The notes beneath the pieces were generated by a model. That model was not told the DNA's origin. It did not search any database and saw nothing but the letters and a program-made list of their open reading frames with translations. 20,588 bases of DNA, taken from assembly GCA_029339195.1 (NCBI GenBank), contig JAPTJF010000695.1, forward strand, positions 1 to 20,588, written 5' to 3'. The translations under genes were made by a program, and so were the position numbers. This DNA is from Micractinium sp. NFX-FRZ. Lineage: Eukaryota > Chlorophyta > Trebouxiophyceae > Chlorellales > Chlorellaceae. Shown piece after piece: positions 9,401 to 16,428 of this stretch (its first letter is position 1; each line of letters starts with the position of its first letter).

Positions 9401-11115
9401 GGAAGTGGGGAGGGAGGAAACAGGCGGATAAGGCGGGTGGGTGATGGGGGGCAGGGGGGTGGAGGGGGGGCGGGCGGGGCACAGGCTGGGGAGCGGGCTG
9501 GCAGGCACAGGTGGGCAAGCGGGCTGGCAGGCACAGGCAAGCGTGCGTGCAGCTGCAGGCGGATGGGCAAACATGGGCGGGCGTGTAGGCGGAAGGGTGG
9601 CCACACTTTGTATAGGCGTGCGCTTGGGCAGGCGTGTGGGCAGGCCCAGGCGAGCAGGCAGACAGGCGAGAAGGCGGGCAGGTAAGCAGGCAAGCAAGTG
9701 GGCAAGCAAGCCAGGCTCACGAGCAGTTGAAGGGGACGCCGTGGAACACGAGCATTTCGTCAAAACTGACCAGCCCGTGGCTGCAGTCTGACGTGCGCTT
9801 TAACACGTCGTCAACCTCCCGCCTGACAGTCTGCGACGCGGTGATGAGGGGCAGCAGGGGCACACCAGTGGGCGCTGTTGCACGCGAGGCAGGGTTCTGC
9901 AGGGCACCAATGCATGCCAGGGCACCTCCGTGCACACTGCAGCTGCAGCCCAGGCGAGGTGGCCAAGGGGTGTGTGCCCCTAGCAGCCAGGCTCACCTCG
10001 TACGGCGTGGCGCTGTACTTGTTCCCCGCGTAAAACAGCGTGCAGGAGCGGTCGAACGACATGCTGAAGTACATTGCCTTGATGCCGCGGCGTGGGGTCG
10101 TCTTGAGAGACCGTCCGGTGCTGGCGGCCGAGCCAGCGCGTGCCTGCAGGTGTGAAGGCAGTGAAGGCAGGGTGGGGCGAAGCGCGGCAAGGCAGGATGA
10201 GACGATCAGCGGCCTGGCCACGCACCAGGCAGCAAGGCACACTGCACCATCCCCTCAGCCTTCCCAGGAACATCTCCCCAGCGACCAGGCACACCAGGCC
10301 GTCAGGTTCCAGCCCCCACACGCGCAGCTGCAGACGGCTGGGCGGCGCAGGCTTGTCGACAGCCACGCTCAGGACGAGCATGCGATAGTCCAGAGGAGTC
10401 TGGGCCTCCACGCTGCGGCGGCAGGAGGGCATGCGGCGACCATGCGGTGAGGGTGCAACTGTGCATGGCTGGCGGGCATGGAGCATGCAGCCGGGCAGCG
10501 GCAGGCCAGGCGTGCAAAATGAGGCGACGAAGCAAAGGCGCTTGTTGTGCAGCAACGGGCGGGCTTGAGAGAAAGAGCAGCAGCGGGGTGGCTGCTCACA
10601 TGCGGCCTCTGACGGTGACAGTGGCGTCCCAGCCCCAGCCAGCGGGGACAGACGGGGTCAGCTCGGGCAGGTTGATGAGCGTCAGGTAGAGCGTGCGGCC
10701 GTCCGACGGCACTGCCACCACGGCCGAGGGCGGCTCATTGCTGCCATGGCTGCGGCTGTAGTCCTCCAGCTGGCCGCTCAAGGTGTACTCGGCATCCACA
10801 TCCAAGGCAGGTTTGAGGTTGGAAGGGTGGTTGACCGGCGCAGCCAAGGCGCAGCGCGTGGCAAGCGCCAGCAACAACGCCACCAGCAGCAGCGCCGCAG
10901 CGCATGCGCAGCGCGGCCTGCAGGAGCGCGCGGGGCCAGGGTGAAGGGCAGTGTTTGGTGGCAGCAAAGCGCGCGCGTTGGGACCTGTATCGCAAGGTCC
11001 TTGCTGAAGAACGGACAGTAAACAAAAAACCGGGGTGTGCTGCGCTGCATGCGCCACGGACTCACCGCGAGGGACGCGGCGGCCGGCAGCCGGCTACGCC
11101 AGGGCCTGACGCCAT
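198..11115 (-). CDS. Giant secreted M11 (gametolysin-type) metalloprotease with lectin-like modules, SUEL lectin domains and a PAN domain; partial at its 3' end
   Basis: Rebuilt exon by exon on the minus strand. Exons, high to low: 11115-11066, 10917-10600, 10412-10226, 10143-9997, 9896-9721, 9391-9139, 8961-8871, 8289-8156, 7913-7848, 7529-7326, 7005-6915, 6671-5748, 5611-5316, 5200-4934, 4810-4579, 4322-4101, 3814-3775, 3628-3300, 3088-2683, 2560-2333, 2084-1830, 1654-1595, 1432-1413, 1267-1169, 981-699, 491-198. Codon phase agrees at every junction and the product is about 1,890 residues. The ATG was chosen because exon 1 plus exon 2 give a basic N-terminus, then a hydrophobic Ala/Leu stretch ending LATRCALA (residues 1 to about 42), a clear signal peptide. 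Then follow the protease, four lectin-like modules, two SUEL lectins, PAN and a third SUEL. Role by family: extracellular proteolysis, probably of cell-wall or matrix glycoproteins. Least certain are the exon 14 donor, exon 15 acceptor, exon 25 donor and everything below 198. It could be annotated as two genes, but I see no stop or new start between modules. Confidence 0.8.
699..981 (-). other. PAN/Apple-like domain (exon 25)
   Basis: Residues about 1699-1790. The visible pattern is CPVQ, a GxILDNGRF strand, then ERCCRRCQARSDCGAFYYD, then ACNLYGWGGY. Paired cysteines around an Arg/Asp-rich helix followed by AFxY and CxLY are characteristic of PAN/Apple folds, which bind proteins or carbohydrates outside the cell. 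The acceptor at 981 is favoured because its phase fits exon 24 and it extends the proline linker. The donor is uncertain. AG|GTTGCT at 698 gives the right phase for the next proline exon, but a donor near 727 joined to a different acceptor would also keep the frame. Confidence 0.6.
1169..2560 (-). other. Two tandem SUEL-type (galactose/rhamnose-binding) lectin domains (exons 20-24)
   Basis: The first domain (residues about 1485-1575) shows ANCAGGVIGSIVAPFWGC, then ADCVNRPSCSV, then a DPC created at the exon 20/21 junction, then RWNFTC. The second (about 1608-1680) shows LNLTCTNGGTISEIISALWG, then ECAGRISCSYLV, then GDPC from a 20-nt microexon, then VSLTYAC. This order (first Cys, Ile-rich strand, aromatic-Gly turn, C-x-G/N-R-x-S-C, DPC, final Y/F-x-C) is the hallmark of the SUEL/Gal_Lectin family, which binds L-rhamnose or D-galactose. 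A proline linker (about 1580-1605) separates the two. Another (PAPPPAPPSPP region, exon 24) leads to the PAN domain. The domains probably tether the protease to wall or matrix sugars. Confidence 0.78.
1413..1432 (-). other. 20-nt microexon (exon 23) encoding the DPC motif of the second SUEL domain
   Basis: Between exons 22 (ends 1595) and 24 (starts 1267) the phases do not match unless a short exon is added. A CAG acceptor and a GTGGGG donor bracket exactly 20 nt reading Q-G-D-P-C-P, with the split codons completing Lys and Gly on either side. This supplies the conserved DPC motif expected at this point of the domain. Phase, splice sites and family motif agree independently. Confidence 0.72.
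2683..6671 (-). other. Array of four Cys/Trp-rich lectin-like modules with proline linkers (exons 12-19)
   Basis: Residues about 573-1477. Three modules open with the same signature: CLEICSDC near residue 595, CLEVCSSC near 1000 and CLDVCTDC near 1267. Each is followed by a hydrophobic strand with a Cys, a Trp-containing strand (TWRL, QWRA, VWKA) and a TxxCL strand (TGTCLT, TNTCLH, TGLCLT). A fourth copy (about 787-940) keeps TFQL, a WQAV-like strand and TSTCLN but not CLxxCxxC. The repeating strand/Cys/Trp pattern recalls beta-trefoil carbohydrate-binding repeats, but that is inference from spacing only. Proline linkers follow the first, second and fourth modules and precede the last. No proline linker is visible between the third and the sequence after it. 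Many NxS/T sites suggest N-glycosylation. Confidence 0.6.
7020..7078 (+). repeat. G-rich tract with G-quadruplex potential (intron 10)
   Basis: Many runs of three to six G separated by one or two bases on the plus strand, which is the C-rich side of the transcript of the minus-strand gene. It fits the simple G-quadruplex pattern. Similar tracts occur at about 3858-3902 and 7666-7706, all in introns of the same gene. Confidence 0.6.
8742..8768. repeat. GACTA pentanucleotide microsatellite in intron 7
   Basis: Three exact GACTA units, one GACCA variant and one more GACTA. It lies in the longest intron of the giant gene (8290-8870, 581 nt), in a stretch that looks less GC-rich than the surroundings. 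Confidence 0.85.
9461..9716. repeat. GGCAGG/GGCAAG-type minisatellite in intron 5 of the giant gene
   Basis: About 250 bp of degenerate tandem units rich in GGCAGGC, GGGCAAGC and GGCACAGG, including two adjacent near-identical copies of GCTGGCAGGCACAGG. It fills most of the intron between exons 5 and 6 (9392-9720). A similar tract lies at 13082-13222. Confidence 0.7.
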
Positions 11116-12039
11116 CCCACGGTGCTGGGCTCGGTGCTCACGCGCTGTTTGGCACAAGAACAATCAAAATCGAAAGCAAGTAAGTTTGTGAGGGAGGTCC
11201 AGAGCATTAAGCACAACAAGGGGTTTGTTAGATTGTTTTGAAAGCTACGCACCGTGCCGGACCGTCCTCTGGCGGGGGTTCCCAGCGCTGGCGGGGGGGT
11301 CCCCGACGGTGGGACAACGGCTGCCGCTACTTCCAGATTTTAATGGGTTTCTACATTGCATGCAGGGCGCCGAGCACTGTGCACTGGTCCGTCACTGACT
11401 ACAGATGAATAGTTGTACTAAAGTACCAAACTTCACGCGACACTGAGCGTTGACACTGCCGTGTATATCACATGCAACCTCCTCCTGCTCTTTCTTGACG
11501 CCTCAAATAGCAGGCAGGCTGCACAACGGTCGCACTTGAAAGCGCACAGTTCCCTCACCGGAGCATCCCAGGTGGAACGGGGGCGACTCGTGACCTCTTC
11601 TTCAAGGACTATAGCTACACGCTTTGTTCAGATAGAATACTCTTCACACACAGGCGGCACGTGCGAATAGGCCTTATGCCCATCTCCGGACCCTAAATGG
11701 CGGTGGCACAGCACAGCATGGCATTTGTCTAACTTGGCCTCTCCTGGTTCATTTCTAGCCCACCCCGCCCTTCCCCCCGCCCCCCCTCCCCCCTCACACA
11801 CACGCAAAGAACGACCAGCAGCCGGCTCAGGTTCGTAAATGAGTTCGGTTCCATCCCCCAAGGATGAGGGGTGGTGGTGGTGGTGAGGGGGGGCGGGGGC
11901 ACCCCGGGGTGACCTGGACATAGGGGCACGCTCACCAGACCACACCACACGCGTAGCAGCAGCATTCCGGGGCAATCCTGCTGACCTGCTGGAGTCAGAA
12001 CCCACAGCCTTCTTCCCCTCCCGGTGTGCCGTCCCAATT
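11116..12039. other. Intergenic stretch upstream of the giant gene; no convincing gene
   Basis: This must contain the promoter of the minus-strand protease gene. I see no clear TATA box near the start codon. The part from about 11160 to 11700 looks more AT-rich than most of the window, consistent with an intergenic or promoter region. A short GGT microsatellite lies at 11869-11886. Small ORFs here lack recognisable motifs. One minus-strand ORF begins MLLLRVWCGL just before a GTGAGC, but no partner exon was found. Confidence 0.5.
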
Positions 12040-12069
12040 TAAGAGAAGCAACCTTGGACCATCTTCCCC

Positions 12070-12213
12070 ATCTAAAGATGGTGGATGGTCGGAAGCATCT
12101 TTAGATTCCGCCCGCTTAAATATCTAAAGATGGTGGGATGGTCACTCCTAGCAGGGAATGGTCAAAAGATGGTGTGTGCAATCTGAAGATTGGTGTACCC
12201 ATCCAAAGATGGC
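12070..12213. repeat. Cluster of ATCTAAAGATGG-like repeats with a perfect 11-bp hairpin
   Basis: ATCTAAAGATGGTG occurs at about 12070 and 12122. Degenerate copies (TCAAAAGATGG, ATCTGAAGATTGG, ATCCAAAGATGG) follow at about 12162, 12181 and 12201. CATCTTTAGAT at 12096-12106 is the exact reverse complement of both 12070-12080 and 12122-12132, so either can form an 11-bp stem. A related CATCCGAAGATGGC appears at about 15887. It could be a decayed miniature element or a cluster of binding sites. Confidence 0.7.
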
Positions 12214-13081
12214 CCCTCAATCTCTGCCTCCATCCCTAGTAGCTGCTGGCACCGTGCTGTGCCCAGGATGCACACTTCTTGTTACACTGAGTACAAGACC
12301 AGCACGAAGCAAGGAAAGCAACTGGGGAGGCAAGCATGCATGGGTGCAGTGCTGAGTGCAGTGTCAAGTGGCTGGCAGCTGGCAGCTGCCACACGCACAG
12401 GGGACCAACAGTGTGTACCGTATCTCAGGCAGGCTGGGTTGGTGAGCTGCAGCCGGCGCGGCTGTCAAGCTTGAAAGTTACGCAGGTGAGAAGCCCTGCA
12501 GACGGGGCAGGCAGGGCCGGGTCCCGGGGCAAGGTGAGTGAAATGGGTGTGCACGAGACAAGGAAGGGGCCCTGGGTTAGGCTGCACTGAACAAACTGGG
12601 GCAGGGGTGTCCGGGGAGGAGACGTGGGCTGAGCTTAATGGCCTGGGCAGCTCATGCCCCCGTCCCATGCGGCTGCGCAGCCTTATTGCCCCGCCCTGCC
12701 CACTCCATCAAACTGCCCCGGCCCCAGGTCGCCTGCCGCATTTGATGCGACATGGCCCCCCCAGCGCAGCTTTGCCCAGATTGGTGGCTCACCCCATGGC
12801 ACAGGTCCCCTCTCCTGATCGGGACTTGTAAGTAGGCACTTGCAAGGGGCTGCTGGATCCAAGTATCCAACCTGCTAGGGGTGGCGAGGGAGGCAGAAGG
12901 CGTCAAGGGTGGGATTCAAGAGAGGGCTGGAGGTATGGTGGGCCCCAGTCTGAGCAAGCAGAGGAAGGGAGCTACGCAGCAGGGCAGAGTGAGCCTGTAG
13001 CGCCTTGCGAGATAAGCACACACTGCATGCAGAGCGTGCCCGCGGCAGAAACACCAGGTGTCAAGCTTGCACAGCAGGCAA

Positions 13082-13222
13082 TGGGTGGCAGGCGGGCAGG
13101 TGGGCAAACAGGCAGGCGGCTCTGTGCTGGGCAGGCGAACAGCCGGGCAGGCTGTAGGGACTGGACAAGGTGGACGTGCTGGCAGGCAGGTAGGCAGGCA
13201 ACGGGGACAGGCGGGAAGCAGA
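13082..13222. repeat. GGCAGG-type minisatellite
   Basis: Tandem degenerate units built on GGCAGGCGG, GGCAGGTGGGCAAAC and GGCAGGTAGGCAGGC. It resembles the intron 5 minisatellite at 9461-9716. Confidence 0.65.
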
Positions 13223-13251
13223 GGGGCACAACCCACGCTCGCACCTTGTAG

Positions 13252-13327
13252 CCCACACTGATGTATGCTGAGATGGCGCATGCAGTTGTCGGCCCTCAAC
13301 TGAAGCGGATCTCAAGGGAGAAGCCCT
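13252..13327 (+). CDS. Possible isolated internal exon of an unidentified plus-strand gene
   Basis: A TTGTAG acceptor and a strong GTAAGA donor enclose 76 nt, open in only one plus-strand frame. It reads 25 residues beginning PTLMYAEMAHAVV and ending KRISREKP, with a protein-like hydrophobic/charged mix. The same boundaries also work as a minus-strand exon (CTTACAG acceptor, GTGCGA donor), but that translation looks less natural. No neighbouring exon with matching phase was found. The family is not recognised. Confidence 0.2.
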
Positions 13328-14162
13328 GTAAGAGGAGGGGCAGGCAGGGCGGGGCGGGAAGAGAAGGTTGAGGGCAGGGCCTGGCATGGTGAGGGTGAGG
13401 GCAGGGAGGGTGGCAGGAGGGCTGGTGGTATGGCAGTGGACTGACAGGTGAGGGCGGCGTGCAGGCAGGTTTAGTGGTATGTGCCCGCAGAGCCCCCCAA
13501 TTGCTGCCTGCGCAGGAAGGCAGGCAAGGTACCTGGCTGCTGACGCCCACCTGCCAGCGCGCAGGCGCGCATGGGCTGTGCGCACGCCATGCCCCCCAAC
13601 CACAGTGAGTCAGAGCTGCGCACGTGCGTCATGCACTCTTGTGTGGACAAACCTGCAACAGCGCATAAGATTGGTGATACTTTGGTATGAGTTCGATGGC
13701 TGTCTGGGAAGTGCAAGTATCAGATCAGGCAGCCGGCGGGCCGCAGCTGGCCGCCGTCGAGGCGGTCGTCTGGCGCGCCGCCCTGCAGAGCACCGGCACA
13801 CCGCGCGGCTGGCGCCCACCGCCTCCATCAGCAGTATATAGCACATTAATGGCTCCGCAACTCCTCCTGCCCAGAATTGGGGCCGCCATGCAAAGTCCCG
13901 TCGGGCTGACTCACCGCGCGGCGTTGCAACTTGCGGGCGCTCGTGCTGGTCTCACGACATCTTGAAACGTGTTATCCGCACCATTCGGCGGGTGCGGAGC
14001 TGCGGAGCAAAAAGTGCGCGTGGAGACAGCAACGGGCGCGGCCGGGCGCAACCCAAGCTGATACAACGGTTACATGCTTTTCGGTAGCAGTAATAGGTAT
14101 CGGAGGAGCGGCGCGGCCGTGCAAGTTCATGCTGCGCTATGCTGCGCTGGCTGTCGCCATGA

Positions 14163-14171
14163 GCGCCCCAC
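14163..14171. repeat. Left copy of the 9-bp target-site duplication
   Basis: GCGCCCCAC, identical to 15337-15345. The two copies flank the terminal inverted repeats of the element between them, with one extra C before the left repeat. Confidence 0.75.
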
Positions 14172-14172
14172 C

Positions 14173-14186
14173 AGGCCTTGAGGAAC
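14173..14186 (+). repeat. Left terminal inverted repeat
   Basis: AGGCCTTGAGGAAC, exact reverse complement of 15323-15336. It is followed by TTTGCCCGTCA after a 9-nt spacer (6 nt at the right end). Confidence 0.8.
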
Positions 14187-14499
14187 GCTGAGTTATTTGC
14201 CCGTCACTTTTGACGGGCTGGCTTTAATTTGCCCGTAGGAGACTCAAATTGAGGCGAAAAACTAGTTTAGAGGTGTGTGTGGCCTCCCCGGGTGCTGCCG
14301 CACCCAGCCGACTCTTGTCCTGCCTCGTCCGCTGCCTCAACGCTGATTTCTCAGGATTCACAGGCCTCATCAGCATTCCCACAGCAGTGAAACAGGCAAA
14401 ATAGGTGGAAATATAAATATACAGCATGCCGAATGCACCATTTCAGGCTTGTTGTGACTATGCCGTGCTGCCAAGGCTGCCCCGCCCAGCCAACCCCGC

Positions 14500-14895
14500 A
14501 TGCTGGGTTCTCTGCTCCTGCCCCCCGGCTGCGCCATGCTGCACCGCCGCTCATCATCCAGCTCCCTCGCAAGGGATGCCATCTCGTGCTGTTATGCTGC
14601 CATGTGCTGGTGCTGCGCTGTCATCTGGGCCACCATCTGGGCCATCATCTGCTGCATCATCACCGCTGCTTGCTGCCTAGTCGAGTGCCTGCTGCCTCGC
14701 TGTCTGCAGCTGAGCGGTCAGCACCGCCCGCTGCTGAGCTGCCTGCGCTGTCATCGCTGCCTGCTGCTGTGCCGCCTGCCGTGCCACCTGCTCTGCTGCT
14801 TGACGCGCTGCAGCCTGCTGCAAAGCTTGCAGAGCAGCTTGCCCGGCTGAAGCCTCCAGCTGCTGGCGCTGCTGCGCTGCAACAGCTGCCACCTG
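14500..14895 (-). pseudogene. Decayed Ala/Gln/Met-rich coiled-coil coding sequence inside the transposon
   Basis: On the minus strand a helix-like Ala/Gln/Arg-rich stretch (AALQALQQAAARQAAEQV and similar) runs to a TAG at about 14677-14679. One base out of frame, the same composition resumes (RQQAAVMMQQMMAQMV) across the stop. It then meets a TAA at 14592-14594, beyond which the frame continues with EMASLARELDDERR, a typical charged coiled coil. Continuity of composition across a frame change and a stop suggests a once-intact coiled-coil protein fragment now broken. The family is not recognised. It may be a captured host gene piece or a relic of the element's own protein. Confidence 0.45.
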
Positions 14896-15322
14896 ACCCG
14901 ACAGAGGCTGCCTGCCCCTCCGGCTGCAACCTGGTGTGCACAGTGCGCACTGAGGGCTGCTGTGCTGCCACAGCCGCTGGAGGCGCATATTCAACCTCGT
15001 CCTCCGCTGCCCGGCGGCTGGTGCTGGCCATGCGGCGGGCGTGTGGGGCTGGAAGCAGCGGTGCCTGGTGGCGCTCCTTGGAATCCTGCGGCAGCTGAGC
15101 CAGGCTGTACGCCCCTCCACGTCGCCACCCTTGTCGGACCATTCTAGGCGATTAGGGTACAAAATTGCAGTTTTTAGGGACGTACTGCCCCTGTACCGCC
15201 GACGGGCCGCCTGCGGCGCCTCCGAGTTATTTTGCCCGTTTCGTCGACGGGCACAACTCTGGGTTTGCCCGTTTGAGGCCCTCGATTTATTTTTTTTGCC
15301 CGTTCTGACGGGCAAACGGGCT

Positions 15323-15336
15323 GTTCCTCAAGGCCT
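15323..15336 (-). repeat. Right terminal inverted repeat
   Basis: Exact reverse complement of 14173-14186, directly abutting the right copy of the 9-bp duplication. Confidence 0.8.
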
Positions 15337-15345
15337 GCGCCCCAC
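15337..15345. repeat. Right copy of the 9-bp target-site duplication
   Basis: GCGCCCCAC, identical to 14163-14171. Confidence 0.75.
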
Positions 15346-16428
15346 AATGCATGGCTGTCGCCACCCAGGTGGATTCAGTTGGCGTTCTGAAGGGTTGCGA
15401 CAAGATATGAGAGACAGGGGGAGCTTATCACAACATTGGTGCCTTGCCAGACTGCCCGCCTGTGTGCTGACCAGCAGTGCATGCCGCCCCGCATCGTCCT
15501 GCCCCAGCGCAGCATGTGCCGCTGGTGTGCACACCACCGCATCAGGCACTGCGAATTGATGGGCTGCATTGGTGTGGCTGCCGCTTCTGCAGCTACAATG
15601 CGCCACCCTGTTACCGGCCCCGCTGCTGAACCCAAGCACCTAGAGGCATGACGGAAGTGCAGGCCAAGCGCCCTTGAGGCACCGGCAGCTTCCGGCAATG
15701 CAGGGGAGCCGGATGGGGGCGCCCCCATGCAGCTGGTGGCGCTGCAGTGAGGTGGGGGCACCAAGTCCCACCCACCATCTTGGGACCCATCTCTAGCCCA
15801 TCCCAAACAGCACAGACCATTAACAGCATCCATGCATTGCTCCCACCATCCCTGGATTGCTTCCACCAACTTTACATGGGAATGGCATCCGAAGATGGCA
15901 CCAATCTGCAGATGCTCAAGCTACCTGGAACAGGTCGGTGCGCCCAGTGGAGGCACCTCTAAACACTTCGAGGCCCGCAGAATCGCTGGCCTGGCTGCTC
16001 AGCTTGCCGCTGCCGACCACCCAAGGGCCCCGGCAGGCAGGCAGTGGGCGTCAGCGCCCCAGCGGACGCAGCCTGCGCAGCAGGAGCGCAAAAAAGAGGG
16101 CACCTGCTGGTGGTGTGCGTTGCCAAGAAGCAAGTGTTTCAACTCTCACTCAACATGTCTAAAGCATGCATGCATGCCTTCCACACTTTGGTGGGTTGGC
16201 GCCCAACCACCCGCCGCCAGCTCGCAGGGCGGCGGACCTGCAGCGCGGTGTGCTATTGAGGGGTGCACAACCAGGGAGTTTGAGGTTCATTTTGGGAGTT
16301 GAGCTAGCTCGAAGTCAATCATCCTCCTTGTTTAGACCTCCAGCACCCTGCCTCTAGCTTCCGCCGCCATCGAGGCCCCCCGAGCGGACCGCCTCGGCCC
16401 TGCCCTCCCTTGGTCCGGTCCTCTCAGC
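15346..16428. other. Intergenic stretch between the transposon and the SYLF gene
   Basis: No recognisable gene. Two longer open frames (plus 15832-16302; minus 15375-15869) have unusual Cys/Trp/His/Met-rich translations without family motifs. The end of this interval (about 16320-16428) is pyrimidine-rich and GC-rich and is the likely 5' UTR and promoter of the SYLF gene. Confidence 0.5.

Larger units (their letters stand above)
7848..10143 (-). other. Peptidase M11/metzincin catalytic domain (exons 4-9 of the giant gene)
   Basis: Residues about 186-474 of the protein. The key motif is HEMHHCMGLAH (residues 376-386), which fits HExxHxxGxxH: three zinc-binding histidines and the catalytic glutamate. 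It appears only when exon 6 (ending SHE) is joined to exon 7 (starting MHHC). About 20 residues further on, the exon 7/8 junction creates EYGDM, matching the EYGD-type segment after the zinc motif in algal gametolysins and holding a candidate Met-turn methionine. Next comes GTCVAPYPMMKFMLGD, like the Cys-x-AP...LGW segment of the family. Upstream, DCSHGLVSF resembles the family's CSYG segment. From recall, some Volvocales gametolysins have Gln in place of the first His. Here the canonical His is present, so an active zinc protease is predicted. Confidence 0.82.
12214..14162. other. Interval with exon-like islands but no resolvable gene
   Basis: About 2 kb in which no chain of exons with matching phases could be built on either strand. 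Items seen: a GTAAGT donor at 12830 after an open stretch from about 12728; an exon-like island at 13252-13327; a minisatellite at 13082-13222; a TATATA at about 13843; and two similar segments near 12488 and 13318 sharing GAGAAGCCCTG followed by GGGGCAGGCAGGGC. A gene with weak conservation or a pseudogene may be present. Confidence 0.4.
14172..15336. mobile_element. Non-autonomous Mutator-like (MULE/Pack-MULE-like) DNA transposon, about 1.16 kb
   Basis: The ends are inverted copies of AGGCCTTGAGGAAC (14173-14186 and 15323-15336, 14 of 14 bases). After a short diverged spacer each end continues with the inverted block TTTGCCCGTCA. A perfect 9-bp direct repeat lies outside the ends. Subterminal regions hold repeated TTTGCCCGT and its complement ACGGGC, several forming hairpins. 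No transposase is seen inside. The interior carries a decayed Ala/Gln-rich sequence. A 9-bp duplication is typical of Mutator-like elements, which in plants often carry captured gene fragments. The superfamily assignment rests on duplication length and end structure only. Confidence 0.7.

Noticed and set aside
11729..12037. A minus-strand ORF starting MLLLRVWCGL as a signal peptide exon
   Set aside because: A donor follows at once, but no downstream exon of matching phase could be found and the rest is simple-repeat coding.
13838..13965. A TATATA followed by an ATG about 40 bases downstream as a promoter plus gene start
   Set aside because: The frame ends after about 25 residues without a convincing donor or any motif.
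14433..15098. A 221-residue plus-strand Leu/Cys/His-rich open frame
   Set aside because: It is the complement of the Ala/Gln-rich minus-strand sequence in the transposon. Its composition reflects the GCTGCC-rich strand, not a protein family.
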